A DNA stretch of 64,000 nt from Streptomyces misionensis (GTDB taxonomy: Bacteria; Actinomycetota; Actinomycetes; Streptomycetales; Streptomycetaceae), in NCBI RefSeq assembly GCF_900104815.1, contig NZ_FNTD01000004.1:1364001-1428000 (forward strand), read 5' to 3'. Positions 1 to 13,823 of the stretch are shown piece after piece. How positions within the stretch are numbered: position 1 is the first letter of the stretch; every line of letters begins with the position of its first letter. Below the pieces are notes generated by a model, which had not been told where the DNA came from, searched no databases, and saw only the letters and a program-made list of their open reading frames with translations. A program made the translations under genes and the position numbers.

Positions 1-4938
<4,938 letters not shown>

Positions 4939-4942
<4 letters not shown>

Positions 4943-6132
4943 CATCCCACGCGCACGAGACGTCGTCCCCCCGTCTGCCGGTCATCGTCGCCGGGGCCGG
5001 TATCGGCGGACTGACCGCCGCCATCGCCCTGCGCCGTGCCGGGGTCCCCGTCCGCGTCTACGAGCGGGCCTCCCGGCTGCGCGCGGCGGGCTCGGGACTG
5101 TCCGTGATGAGCAACGCCGTCGCCGCGCTGGCGTCGCTGGGCATCGATCTGCACCTGTCCAAGCGCGGCCGGAACATCGAGACGTTCCGCATCCTCGACG
5201 AGACCGGTGACCTGATCCGGGAGCAGCCGCTGAAGGCGGTCACGGACGCGCTCGGCGTGCCGTCGGTGTGCGTGACCCGCGCCGACCTCCAGGACGCCCT
5301 GCTGGCCGAGGCCGCCGGGATCCCGCTGGCCCTGGGCCACACGGTGGCCGGGTACGAGCCGGGGCCCGACGGGGTCACCGTGCGCTTCGAGAACGGCGCG
5401 TCGGTGCGGGGCAGCGCGCTGATCGGCGCGGACGGGCTGCACTCCGCAGTCCGCCGCGGCCTCGTCGGCGCCGAGGAGACCCGGGACAGCGGCTACGTCT
5501 GCTGGCTGGCCGTCACCCCGTTCGCGCGGCCGCACCTCCCGGCGGGCTACGTGGGCCACTACTGGGGTGCCGGCCGCAGGTTCGGCCTGATCGACGTCGG
5601 CCACGGCCGCTACTACTGGTGGGGCACGAAGAACATGCCCGCCGAGCGGTCCCGCCACTGGGACGGCGACAAGACCGAGATCCTGGACACGTACGCGGGC
5701 TGGGCCGACGAGGTGTGCGACATCGTCCGCGCGACCCCGATGGAGTCGGTGCTCGCGGTGCCCTCGCACGACCGGCCGTTCCTGGAGCGCTGGGGCGAGG
5801 GCCCGGTCACCCTCCTCGGAGACGCCGCGCACCCGATGCTGACGAGCCTCGGGCAGGGTTCGGCGATGGCGATCGAGGACGCGGTCGTCCTGGCCGGCTG
5901 CCTCGGTGCTTCCCGCGACGACCCGGCCGCCGCGTTCCGCCGCTACGAGGATCTGCGGCGCGAACGGGTCCGCGGGGTGGTGGCGGCCTCCCGGTCGGTC
6001 AGCGAGATGGAGCAGCTGGAGGACCCGGTGGCCCGGCGCCGCCGGGACGACGCGCTGCGCCACGCCGACGAGGGCGAACTGCGGGAGCAGTTGCTCGGGT
6101 TGCTGCGCTGGCCCGCGTCGCCGTCGGCCTGA
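4939..6132 (+). CDS. FAD-dependent monooxygenase (PHBH / zeaxanthin-epoxidase-like)
   Basis: A 397-aa group A flavoprotein hydroxylase. The N-terminus has the dinucleotide-binding motif GAGIGG (near residue 20) followed by an acidic/basic strand end YERASRL. The second FAD motif GDAAHP with LGQGSAMAIEDA lies near residue 295. Such enzymes use NAD(P)H and O2 to hydroxylate or epoxidise an aromatic or polyene substrate in the cytoplasm. ATG at 4939 is chosen because it makes a 4-nt ATGA overlap with the synthetase stop, which implies translational coupling. The context makes it a tailoring enzyme for the peptide made upstream, acting on a monomer or on the released product. Substrate not predictable from sequence. 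Confidence 0.88.
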
Positions 6133-6332
6133 GCCGCGGGCCTTCGGGGAGCCGGGGCGGCGGGTGCCGTCAGCCGCTCGGAGCCGTTGTGCCGGATGCC
6201 CGTCCACGTTCCCGGCGGGGCGCGGCCGGTCGGGCCGGAGGTCGTGGCGCGGATGCGTGCGCACTCCGGTCCGGCCGGCCTCGGCGACCGGATACGCTGC
6301 GCGAGACGGCAGCCCGGTCAGGGAGGGTAAGC

Positions 6333-7553
6333 GTGACCGACACCAGCAGCACCCGGCCCGCGGAGGGCGAGGCGCAAGCGCCGCGACGGCGCCGACCGCC
6401 CCGCCTGGTGCGGTACATCCCCATGATCGCCCCCGTCCTGCTGTGGGCCGTGCCCTGCGGGGTGCTCCTGTACACCGGCCAGCACTGGCCGGCGCCCGTC
6501 ACGCCGGTCGGCACCGCCCTGTTCGTCCTCGGTCTCGTCGGCATGCCGCTCGCGATGGCGCGCGGCCACGGCCGGCGCCAGCAGGACCGGGCGGCGATCG
6601 TCGGCGACGCCCTGCTGGGCACCAGCTGGGTCCTGTTCACCTGGTCCGTTCTGCTCGGCGTCCTGCTGCGGGCCGCCCTGGCCCTGGCCGGCGTCGGCGA
6701 GGGCCAGGACCGGGCCCGCATCGTCACCTGGGCCGTCCTCGGCATATCCGCCGTACTGCTCGGCTGGGGGTACGCCGAGGCGCGCCGCGTGCCACGCGTG
6801 CGCCGGCTCGACGTGCGGCTCCCGCGCCTGGGTGCCGGGCTGGACGGCACCCGCGTCGTCCTCGTCACCGACACCCACTACGGCCCGCTCGACCGGGCCC
6901 GCTGGTCGGCACGGGTGTGCGAGACGGTGAACGCTCTGGAAGCCGACCTGGTCTGCCACACCGGCGACATCGCGGACGGCACGGCCGAACGCCGCCGCGC
7001 CCAGGCCGCCCCGCTCGCCACCGTGCGGGCGACCCGGGCCCGGGTGTACGTCACCGGGAACCACGAGTACTACAGCGAGGCCCAGGGCTGGGTCGACCTG
7101 ATGGACGAACTGGGCTGGGAGCCGCTGCGCAACCGCCATCTGCTGCTCGAACGCGGCGGCGACACCCTCGTGGTGGCCGGTGTGGACGACGTCACCGCCG
7201 AGTCCTCCGGTCTGCCGGGCCACCGCGCCCACCTCGCCGAAGCCCTGAACGGCGCCGACCCCGACCTGCCCGTCCTTCTCCTGGCGCACCAGCCGAAGTT
7301 CGTCGACCGGGCGGCGGCCGCGGGCGTCGACCTCCAGCTCTCCGGCCACACCCACGGCGGCCAGATCTGGCCCTTCCACCACCTGGTCCGCATCGACCAG
7401 CCCGCCCTCGCCGGCCTCAGCCGGCACGGCGCCCGCACCCTTCTCTACACCAGCCGCGGCACCGGCTTCTGGGGCCCGCCGTTCCGCGTCTTCGCCCCCA
7501 GCGAGATCACCCTGCTCGTCCTGCGCTCCCCCCACCCGCCCACCTCGCGGTAG
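6333..7553 (+). CDS. Membrane-anchored calcineurin-like metallophosphoesterase
   Basis: A 406-aa protein with an N-terminal half of about four hydrophobic segments (residues about 30-50, 52-72, 93-115 and 130-148) and a C-terminal metallophosphoesterase domain (from about 170). The metal-binding motifs appear in order: DTHYG (near 178), HTGDIADG (near 208), GNHEYY (near 242), a lone His in AHQPK, and GHTHGGQ (near 338). This is the YkuE/YaeI-like arrangement, with the catalytic domain expected on the membrane surface. The GTG at 6333 is preceded by GGGAGGG at about 6321-6327, which decides the start. Substrate is unknown; lipid or phosphoester hydrolysis is the family norm. It stands alone, convergent with the helicase. 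Confidence 0.88.
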   Translation: MTDTSSTRPAEGEAQAPRRRRPPRLVRYIPMIAPVLLWAVPCGVLLYTGQHWPAPVTPVGTALFVLGLVGMPLAMARGHGRRQQDRAAIVGDALLGTSWVLFTWSVLLGVLLRAALALAGVGEGQDRARIVTWAVLGISAVLLGWGYAEARRVPRVRRLDVRLPRLGAGLDGTRVVLVTDTHYGPLDRARWSARVCETVNALEADLVCHTGDIADGTAERRRAQAAPLATVRATRARVYVTGNHEYYSEAQGWVDLMDELGWEPLRNRHLLLERGGDTLVVAGVDDVTAESSGLPGHRAHLAEALNGADPDLPVLLLAHQPKFVDRAAAAGVDLQLSGHTHGGQIWPFHHLVRIDQPALAGLSRHGARTLLYTSRGTGFWGPPFRVFAPSEITLLVLRSPHPPTSR

Positions 7554-7557
7554 CACC

Positions 7558-7608
7558 GCGCGGCCCAAGGCGCGGGCTTCGCGGCGCCGTTGATCCCGCG
7601 GGCCGCGC
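7558..7608. terminator. Inverted repeat between convergent genes
   Basis: GCGCGGCCC (7558-7566) and GGGCCGCGC (7600-7608) are exact reverse complements, with a GC-rich 33-nt interior that can pair further. It sits in the 79-nt gap between two converging genes, where a bidirectional terminator is expected. There is no T-tract, which is common in this group. Weak evidence on its own. Confidence 0.4.
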
Positions 7609-7632
7609 TCGCAAGGGAGCGGGTACCCGGTC

Positions 7633-9048
7633 TCAGCCGCCGCGGCGCACCCTCGCCGCCCTCTGGGCCTCCGCGAGCTTGCGGGCCTCGCTGGTCCTGC
7701 GGGACGGCCTGCCGCCGGAGCCGCCCTTCGCGGCCTTGGTGCTGCCGAGGCCGCGGAAGGGGGCGTTGTGGTTCTTGGGGCGCGGTGCGGCCGGCCCGCC
7801 GTCGAGGGGCTTGCCGGAGGGGGCCTTGGCGCCGGTGATCCGGCTCAGTTCCGCCTCACCGGAGCGCACTTTGGTGACCTGGGGGGTGACGCCGGCGTCC
7901 GCCAGGACCTGGCTCGTCTCGCGGCGCTGTCCCGACAGGACGAGGGTCACGACGGTGCCGGAGCGGCCGGCCCGGGCCGTGCGGCCCGCGCGGTGCAGAT
8001 AGTCCTTCGGATCGGTGGCCGGGTCGACGTTGACCACGAGGTCGAGGTCGTCGACGTGCAGGCCGCGGGCGGCGACGTTCGTCGCCACCAGCGCGGTGAC
8101 CTGCCCTTCCTTGAACTGGGCCAGGGTGCGGGTGCGCTGCGGCTGGGACTTGCCGCTGTGCAGCGCGGCGGCGGCCACCCCGCCGGCCCGCAGGTGCCGG
8201 GTGAGCTGGTCGACGCCGTGCTTGGTGTCCAGGAACAGCAGGACGCGGCCGTCCCGGGCGGCGATCTCCGTGGTCACGGCGTACCGGTCCGGGCCATGCA
8301 CGACGAGGACGTGGTGGTCGAGGGCGGAGACCGCGCCGGACGAGGGGTCCACGGAGTGCACGGCGGGGTCACGCAGGTAGTCCCGGACCAGCTGGTCGAC
8401 GTCGCGGTCGAGGGTGGCGGAGAACAGCATCCGCTGCCCGTCGGCACGCACCTGGTCCAGGATCTCGGTGACCTGCGGCAGGAACCCCATGTCGCACATC
8501 TGGTCGGCCTCGTCCAGGACCACGATCCGCACCCGTCCCAGTCGGCAGCTCCCGCGCTCGACGAGGTCGTGCAGCCGGCCGGGCGTGGCGACGACGATCT
8601 CCGCGCCGTCCCGCAGCACGGCGGCCTGCCGTCCGACGGACACTCCGCCCACCACGGTCGCGAGCCGCAGCCGCAGCGCCTCGGCGTACGGGGTGAGCGC
8701 CTCGCCGACCTGCTGCGCCAGCTCCCTGGTGGGCACCAGGACGAGCGCGAGCGGCTCCTTCGGCTGGGCGCGCCGCCCGGCCGTACGGGCGAGCATCCCC
8801 AGGCCGAAGGCGAGCGTCTTGCCCGATCCGGTGCGGCCCCGGCCGAGGACGTCCCGTCCCGCGAGCGCGTGCGGCAGCGCCGCCGCCTGGATGGGGAAGG
8901 GCACCGTCACACCCTGCTCGCGGAGCACCCGCAGGATCTCGGCCGGCAGTCCCAGCCCGTCGAAGGACGCCGCCTCGGGCACTGCCGAAGTGGTGGCGCC
9001 CGGCGCGTCGTCCGGCCGCCGGGTACGCGCACGTGCTGATTCGCTCAC
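7633..9048 (-). CDS. DEAD-box RNA helicase, RhlE-type
   Basis: A 471-aa ATP-dependent RNA helicase. All core motifs are visible: Q motif FPIQAAALP, Walker A GRTGSGKT, PTREL, DEAD in VLDEADQMCDMGF, SAT in LFSATLD, and the C-terminal HRAGRTARAGRSG. The C-terminal tail is basic and Gly/Pro/Lys-rich, as is usual for RNA-binding tails of this family, and the domain spacing fits RhlE/CsdA helicases in ribosome or RNA turnover work, often cold-induced. GTG at 9048 was chosen because it begins just before the helicase core, has GGAGGAAGG upstream, and overlaps the stop of a short leader ORF (GTGA). The long 5' leader suggests post-transcriptional control. Confidence 0.92.
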   Translation of the reverse strand: MSESARARTRRPDDAPGATTSAVPEAASFDGLGLPAEILRVLREQGVTVPFPIQAAALPHALAGRDVLGRGRTGSGKTLAFGLGMLARTAGRRAQPKEPLALVLVPTRELAQQVGEALTPYAEALRLRLATVVGGVSVGRQAAVLRDGAEIVVATPGRLHDLVERGSCRLGRVRIVVLDEADQMCDMGFLPQVTEILDQVRADGQRMLFSATLDRDVDQLVRDYLRDPAVHSVDPSSGAVSALDHHVLVVHGPDRYAVTTEIAARDGRVLLFLDTKHGVDQLTRHLRAGGVAAAALHSGKSQPQRTRTLAQFKEGQVTALVATNVAARGLHVDDLDLVVNVDPATDPKDYLHRAGRTARAGRSGTVVTLVLSGQRRETSQVLADAGVTPQVTKVRSGEAELSRITGAKAPSGKPLDGGPAAPRPKNHNAPFRGLGSTKAAKGGSGGRPSRRTSEARKLAEAQRAARVRRGG

Positions 9049-9161
9049 GAGGAGAGCCTTCCTCCGAAGGGACCGTACCGAGGAAGGCGCGGCAGGGACA
9101 CGGCCGCCGGCCAGGGCACCGAACGGGACACCGGCGCAGCGACGCTGCAAACCCGCAACAC
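9045..9161 (-). CDS. Small leader ORF coupled to the helicase
   Basis: A 38-codon frame starting GTG at 9161, with GGAGGT ten bases upstream, and ending in a TGA that overlaps the helicase GTG by four bases. The peptide is Arg/Pro/Val-rich with no recognisable domain. It holds a perfect palindrome, GCAGCG-A-CGCTGC at 9136-9148. The ribosome-binding site and exact overlap argue that it may be translated and couple helicase translation, but the region could equally be plain 5' leader. No family recognised. Confidence 0.35.
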   Translation of the reverse strand: MLRVCSVAAPVSRSVPWPAAVSLPRLPRYGPFGGRLSS

Positions 9162-9176
9162 TAACAGAAGGACCTC

Positions 9177-9734
9177 CTACCCGAGGCCGTGGCGTCGGCG
9201 GAGGCGGGTGAAGGCGGTGGGGCTGGGGCGGTGCGGGAGGAAATCCTTGATCCGCTGTGCGCACGCGCGCGGACTCGCCGTGCCGGTGTCGCACTCCAGG
9301 TCGTAGTCGCCATGGCCGTGGACCAGGTCGTACTGGTGCGCCGCGGTGCCCGGTGTGCGGTCGCCCCTGGCCAGCTCGCGGCGGGTCAGCTCGTGCAGCG
9401 GGCAGTGCACGCCGACGAACACGACGTCCTCGGGCCGCAGCACCGTCAGGCAGTCGAGCAGCCGCCAGGGCTCGCTGAGCACGTGGTCGACGACGATGTC
9501 GTTGCCCACCTCGGCCATGGCCGCGATCGAGCGGTGGAAGCCCATCCTGGTCCGCCGCAGCGCGGCGTCGAGTTCCTCGGCCCCGAGCTCCCGCTTGCTG
9601 CGCATCGCGTTGAAGCCGTCGACCGCGAGGTGGAAGAAGACGCCGTCGTCCAGGATGCCGAGGAGTTCCCGGGCGATGCTCGACTTCCCCGAGCTGGAGG
9701 TGCCGTTGAGGAAGATGATCCGACCAGATGTCAT
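9177..9734 (-). CDS. Chloramphenicol phosphotransferase-like P-loop kinase
   Basis: A 185-aa single-domain P-loop protein. Walker A is GTSSSGKSS (near residue 11), followed by FFHLAVDGF with an Asp in the position of the catalytic residue of the Streptomyces venezuelae enzyme, then VVDHVLSE and a CP-x-x-E-L-x-R-R-E segment near the Walker B/lid region. Family members (CPT, PF07931-like) phosphorylate small hydroxylated molecules. Nothing here ties this copy to chloramphenicol, and many genomes carry related genes of unknown substrate. ATG at 9734 places the P-loop at the usual distance. It lies 128 nt upstream of the helicase on the same strand. Confidence 0.8.
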   Translation of the reverse strand: MTSGRIIFLNGTSSSGKSSIARELLGILDDGVFFHLAVDGFNAMRSKRELGAEELDAALRRTRMGFHRSIAAMAEVGNDIVVDHVLSEPWRLLDCLTVLRPEDVVFVGVHCPLHELTRRELARGDRTPGTAAHQYDLVHGHGDYDLECDTGTASPRACAQRIKDFLPHRPSPTAFTRLRRRHGLG

Positions 9735-9921
9735 GTCCGCATGATCACATGGCGGTGCCCGGGTGAACTCCGGTGTCCTCGGGAGCGGCCTCGAAGGAGC
9801 CGCCCGTCTCGGAGGACCTGCCGGTGTCGTGCTCGTCACACCGTCGTCCCGGCGCTTCCCGCAGAATCTGCGTCAGGCGCCCCCGGGATCGCGGGGGCCG
9901 GTGAGGAAACGGTGGCAGATC

Positions 9922-10464
9922 GTGGTCGCGTACGTGGTCATCCCCGGGATCGACGGCTCGGACGAGCGGCACTGGCAGAGCCTGTGGGAGCGGCAGTGGG
10001 GGACCTCGGCGGTGCGGATCGCGCCCGCCTCGTGGTCCGAGCCGGACCTCGGGGACTGGGTGGAGGCCGTCGGCAGGGCGTACCGCGAGGCGGTCCGGCA
10101 CGACGAGCGGGTGGTGCTGGTGGCCCACAGCCTGGGCTGCTGGGCGGCCGCCGCCTGGCTGGCAGGGAACCCGTCGAGTCCGGTCGCCGGAGCTTTCCTG
10201 GTCGCGCCGCCGGACCCGCACGGGCCGGCGTTCCCCAGCGCGGCCGGGACCTTTCTGACGGTGCCGGCTCGGCCGCTGCCCTGCCCGGCCCTGGTGGTGG
10301 GCAGCGACGACGACCCGTACTGCACCCCCGAGACCGCCGCCGGCCTCGCGGACCGGTGGGAGGCCCACTGGCATCTCGCGGGCGCGTACGGGCACCTGAA
10401 CTCCGCGAGTGGTCTGGGCGCGTGGCCGTACGGCCGTGAACTCCTGGACTCGCTGATCCGGTGA
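9922..10464 (+). CDS. RBBP9/YdeN-family alpha/beta hydrolase
   Basis: A small serine hydrolase of about 180 residues. The N-terminal strand VVIPGIDGSDERHW, the nucleophile elbow AHSLGC, an Asp-bearing strand VVGSDDDPYC and the C-terminal AYGHLNSASGLG with the catalytic His are the hallmarks of the RBBP9/YdeN family. These are cytoplasmic hydrolases with poorly known substrates. Start is ambiguous: GTG at 9922 has GAGGAAA about 12 nt upstream and begins right at the first strand; GTG at 9901 would add seven residues. It runs divergently from the kinase. Confidence 0.82.
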   Translation: MVAYVVIPGIDGSDERHWQSLWERQWGTSAVRIAPASWSEPDLGDWVEAVGRAYREAVRHDERVVLVAHSLGCWAAAAWLAGNPSSPVAGAFLVAPPDPHGPAFPSAAGTFLTVPARPLPCPALVVGSDDDPYCTPETAAGLADRWEAHWHLAGAYGHLNSASGLGAWPYGRELLDSLIR

Positions 10465-10611
10465 TCCGCCACCGCGCGGCCCCTCCCCTCCCCCGACCGG
10501 CCCAGGTCCGGGGACCGAACGCGGACACGCCCCCGGACCGACGCGTCCGGGGCCCCGCTGTTCCTAGGCTCCGGGGTGACGGGACGTCATCGACCACCAC
10601 CGGAGGTTCCC

Positions 10612-11460
10612 ATGCCGTCGTCGAAACCACCCTCGCCGGTGCGGGGGCGGCACCTGCCGATCTGCCGCACCTGCGCGGTGCAGTACCCGGAACCGCGCGA
10701 GGACTGCCCGATCTGCCTGGACGAACGCCAGTACGTCGGCTGGGACGGCCAGCAGTGGACCACCCTCGCCGAACTGCGCGACGCGGGTCACCGCGGCCGG
10801 CTGGAGGAAGAGGGTCCCGGGGTGGTCGGCATCGGTACGACGCCGTCCGTGGGGATCGGCCAGCGCGCCCTGCTGATCCGCTCGCCGGGCGGCAACGTGC
10901 TGTGGGACTGCCTGGGCTATCTCGACGACGAACTCGCCGCCGGGATCGAGCGGTTGGGCGGGATCAGCGCGGTCGCCGTCAGCCATCCGCACTTCTACGG
11001 CACCATGACCGAGTGGGGCCGCGCCTTCGACGCCCCGGTCTACGTCCACGCCGCGGACCGCGAGTGGGTTCCCCGGCCCGACGGGGTGGTCGAGTACTGG
11101 TCCGGTGACACCCACCGGATCGCGGACGGACTGACGCTGATCAACGCGGGCACGCACTTCGCCGGGGGCACCGTGCTGCACTGGGCCGACGACCCGGACG
11201 GGCGGGGCGCGCTGTTCAGCGGCGACATCTTCATGGTGGTGGCGGACCGCCGGTGGGTGAGCTTCATGTACAGCATCCCGAACTTCGTCCCTGAGCGGCC
11301 GCGCACCATCCGCCGCGCGCTCGCCCTGGTCGAACCCTTCGAGTTCGCGCGTGTCTACGGGGCGTTCTGGGGGCGGGTGGTCACGGGCGGCGGGTCGGAG
11401 GCCGTCCGCCGCTCCGCGGAGCGCTACCTGCGCTTCGCGCTGGACGACGGCCCCCGCTGA
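10612..11460 (+). CDS. Metallo-beta-lactamase-fold hydrolase with N-terminal four-Cys motif
   Basis: A 282-aa protein. Residues about 18-40 carry two CxxC pairs (CRTC and CPIC), a likely zinc-binding knuckle. The rest looks like a metallo-beta-lactamase fold: SHPHFYGTMTEWG replaces the usual HxHxDH signature, followed by a His in GTHFAGGT and an Asp in LFSGDIF. The incomplete HxHxDH suggests altered metal binding or a different reaction. The start ATG has GGAGG six bases upstream (10602-10606). Function not assigned; relatives are usually labelled MBL-fold hydrolases. Convergent with the FAD hydroxylase. Confidence 0.78.
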   Translation: MPSSKPPSPVRGRHLPICRTCAVQYPEPREDCPICLDERQYVGWDGQQWTTLAELRDAGHRGRLEEEGPGVVGIGTTPSVGIGQRALLIRSPGGNVLWDCLGYLDDELAAGIERLGGISAVAVSHPHFYGTMTEWGRAFDAPVYVHAADREWVPRPDGVVEYWSGDTHRIADGLTLINAGTHFAGGTVLHWADDPDGRGALFSGDIFMVVADRRWVSFMYSIPNFVPERPRTIRRALALVEPFEFARVYGAFWGRVVTGGGSEAVRRSAERYLRFALDDGPR

Positions 11461-11467
11461 CCGCAAC

Positions 11468-11491
11468 GCGGGCGGCACCCGGGGTGCCCGC
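11468..11491. terminator. GC hairpin between convergent genes
   Basis: Two competing stems are visible: GCGGGC/GCCCGC (11468-11473 with 11486-11491) and the tighter GGCACC-CGG-GGTGCC (11474-11488). It fills most of the 33-nt gap between two converging genes, so it probably terminates both transcripts. Confidence 0.5.
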
Positions 11492-11493
11492 GC

Positions 11494-13035
11494 TCAGGGC
11501 CGGAACCAGCGCCGGACGGCCGCACGCAGGTCGGCGAGTTCCGCGTGGTCGGGGCGGGGCGAGCCGATGGCCCAGGCCACATAGCCGTCGGGGCGGACCA
11601 GCAGCCCGGTGATGCCTTGCGGGCCGCGTCGCGCGCCGACGTGGTCGACGGCGTCGCCGTCCTCCGCCAGGGACGCCGCCAGCGACTGGTCCTCGGTCAG
11701 GTCGAGGAGCAGCGGACGGGCGTTCCTGGCGAGTTCGGCGAGCCGGACCTTCTCGGTCGCGGTGACCAGTTCCAGTTCGGGGGCGAAGCGGCCGACCGCG
11801 GAGTGGGGGTCGGTGAGGCCCATGTCGTAGCGCACGTCGCTGCCCGCGACGAGGGCGGCGAGGTGTCCGACGACCTGCTCGTGGGTGAGCAGTTCGGCGA
11901 ACAGTTCGCGCAGGGCGGTGGTGTCGCCGCCGAGCGCGTCGAGCGCCGACTGCGCCTGCGCGTTGAGCACCATGCGGCGGGCGGCCTGACGGCGTTCGGT
12001 GTCGTAGGTGTCGAGCAGGCCGGGCGGGGCGGTCTCGTGCAGCGCGGCCGCGAGTTTCCAGCCGAGGTTGACGGCGTCCTGGAGGCCCAGGTTCAGCCCC
12101 GGTCCGCCGCCGGAGGCGTACACGTGCGCGGCGTCGCCGACCAGGAAGATCCGGCGGTCGCGGAACCGTTCGGCGACCCGGGTGTTGCCGCCGTCCAGCC
12201 GCCGCAGCACATGCGGGCCGGGCCCGGCCGGGGGGCCGAGCGGCACGTCGGCGCCGAGCACCCGGTGGACGCTCGCCCGCAGCTCCGCCAGGGTCATCGG
12301 CTCGCCGCCGGCGGGCTGGTCCCACTCGGTGGTGCTGACGAGCGGGGGCAGGCCGGGGAACGGCGCGTACGAGAAGCCTCCTCGTTCGGTGCGGTGCGGC
12401 AGGAAGGGCAGCACCGGCCCGTAGCCGGGAACGGTGAGCGCGCCGCTCGCCGGGTCGATCCAGTCGGCGGGCACGGTGGCGTGGGCGGAGCGGTTGGTGC
12501 GCCGGTCGTAGCTGACGCCGGGGAAGCCGATCCCGGACAGTTTGCGGATCACGCTGTGCGCGCCGTCCGCACCGGCCACGAAGCGGGCGCGCAGCCGCCG
12601 GCCGCCGTCCGGGCCCTCGGCCTCCACCGTGACGCCGTCCTGGTCCTGGGCGACGGAGGTGACCCGGTGGCCGCGCCGTATCTCGACGCCGAGTTCGCGG
12701 GCGCGTCGCTCCAGGACCTCGACGATGCGGTGCTGCGGCGCGGCCAGGCCGAAGACGGGGCTGTCCGCCAGCAGCCCGAGGTCGAGGCCCATGGCGGCGA
12801 ACATGAAGTAGGCGGAGTTGGGCTTCGGGGGCTCCGCGCTGCCGCTGAGCGGCTCGTACAGGCCGCGGTGGTCGACCAGGCGCACCACCTGTCCCAGCAG
12901 CCCGTTGGCCTTGGGCTCGGCGACGGGCTCCGCGTGCTGCTCCAGCACGAGGGGGCGGATGCCGGCCAGGCCCAGCTCGCAGGCCAGCATCAGCCCGTTG
13001 GGGCCGCCTCCCACGATGATCACGTCGGCTGTCAC
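11494..13035 (-). CDS. FAD-dependent aromatic hydroxylase (PgaE/MhpA/rifampicin-monooxygenase-like)
   Basis: A 513-aa group A flavin monooxygenase. FAD motif GGGPNGL (residues about 9-15), central DG segment AGADGAHSVIRK, and FLVGDAAHVYASGGGPGLNLGLQDA near 285 are diagnostic, and a thioredoxin-like C-terminal region (about 400-513) matches the polyketide hydroxylase / rifampicin monooxygenase subgroup. The reaction is NADPH- and O2-dependent hydroxylation of an aromatic, possibly a xenobiotic or antibiotic. GTG at 13035 has AAGGAG upstream. The TetR gene lies 63 nt upstream in the same direction, so the pair looks like a drug- or aromatic-responsive unit. Substrate not predictable. Confidence 0.88.
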   Translation of the reverse strand: MTADVIIVGGGPNGLMLACELGLAGIRPLVLEQHAEPVAEPKANGLLGQVVRLVDHRGLYEPLSGSAEPPKPNSAYFMFAAMGLDLGLLADSPVFGLAAPQHRIVEVLERRARELGVEIRRGHRVTSVAQDQDGVTVEAEGPDGGRRLRARFVAGADGAHSVIRKLSGIGFPGVSYDRRTNRSAHATVPADWIDPASGALTVPGYGPVLPFLPHRTERGGFSYAPFPGLPPLVSTTEWDQPAGGEPMTLAELRASVHRVLGADVPLGPPAGPGPHVLRRLDGGNTRVAERFRDRRIFLVGDAAHVYASGGGPGLNLGLQDAVNLGWKLAAALHETAPPGLLDTYDTERRQAARRMVLNAQAQSALDALGGDTTALRELFAELLTHEQVVGHLAALVAGSDVRYDMGLTDPHSAVGRFAPELELVTATEKVRLAELARNARPLLLDLTEDQSLAASLAEDGDAVDHVGARRGPQGITGLLVRPDGYVAWAIGSPRPDHAELADLRAAVRRWFRP

Positions 13036-13098
13036 GGTCGGGCTCCTTGCGGTGAAGGGGAAGAGGTGCCGCGGAAGGCCGGTGGCCCGCGCGTTCGA

Positions 13099-13740
13099 TC
13101 AGGGGACGGGCAGGCCCGCGGACAGCTGTGCGAAGACCTGGGCCAGGACGGCGCCGAGCGGCGTGGTCTCCTCGGCCCGCAGGCTGTGCTCCACGGCGAC
13201 CGCCGTGCCGGCCGCGACCGCGGCCGCGACCAGCTTCGGGTGGAGGTCGCGTTCGGCGTCGGTTCCGGTGCGTTGGGCGACGGCGCCGGCCAGTGCCTGC
13301 TGGGCGGCCGCGTTCGCCTTGACGATCTCGCCGGCCAGCGCGGGCTCGGTGAGCATCAGCCGCACCCCCTCGCGCCAGCGGTCGTTGTGCGCCGCGGGCG
13401 CCTGGTCGGCCCCCGCCGGCACGAACTGGCCGAGGACGGCGTGGAGCAGCGCGTCCCACAGCGGTTCGCCGGCCGGGCGGGCGAGCAGGTCGTCGGCGAC
13501 GCGCAGCATCCGCTCCACGTGCCCGGCGGCGATCGCCTCGGCCTTGCCCGAGAAGTAGTTGCGGAAGGTACGGACGGAGACGTCGGCCTCGGCGGCGATC
13601 TGCTCGATCGTCACGTCGGCCCAGCCGCGCAGGACGCACAGCTGGATCGCCGCCTGGCTCAGTGCGGCCCGGGTCCGCCGCTTCTTGCGCTCGCGGAGCC
13701 CGGGCTGTTCGGTCGTGCGGTCCTCGTCTGCGGGTGCCAT
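13099..13740 (-). CDS. TetR-family repressor
   Basis: A 213-aa one-component regulator. The N-terminal helix-turn-helix (about 20-66) contains ATIQLC-like helix 1, DVTIEQIAAEADVSVRTFRNYF as the recognition region, then a divergent all-helical ligand domain. It is the promoter-proximal gene of a two-gene unit with the FAD hydroxylase, whose substrate or product is the likely inducer. Repeats of TTGCCG directly upstream are the probable autoregulatory operator. Confidence 0.9.
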   Translation of the reverse strand: MAPADEDRTTEQPGLRERKKRRTRAALSQAAIQLCVLRGWADVTIEQIAAEADVSVRTFRNYFSGKAEAIAAGHVERMLRVADDLLARPAGEPLWDALLHAVLGQFVPAGADQAPAAHNDRWREGVRLMLTEPALAGEIVKANAAAQQALAGAVAQRTGTDAERDLHPKLVAAAVAAGTAVAVEHSLRAEETTPLGAVLAQVFAQLSAGLPVP

Positions 13741-13761
13741 GCGAGCACCCTAGACTGATTG

Positions 13762-13794
13762 TTGCCGCTCCGGCAATCTTTCCCGATCGGCAAT
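13762..13794 (-). promoter_or_regulatory. Probable TetR operator/promoter
   Basis: TTGCCG-CTC-CGGCAA (13762-13776) is a perfect inverted repeat, and the half-site CGGCAAT recurs 17 nt further at 13788-13794. On the minus strand TTGCCG (13776-13771) followed 18 nt later by TAGGGT could be a weak -35/-10 pair. The site is 22 nt from the TetR start codon, the usual position for autorepression. Confidence 0.55.
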
Positions 13795-13823
13795 TTTAGA
13801 CCACCGCGCCGTGTGGGAAGCGG

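Noticed and set aside
9177..9734. Chloramphenicol resistance gene
   Set aside because: Family resemblance only; no chloramphenicol cluster nearby and such genes are common with unknown substrates.
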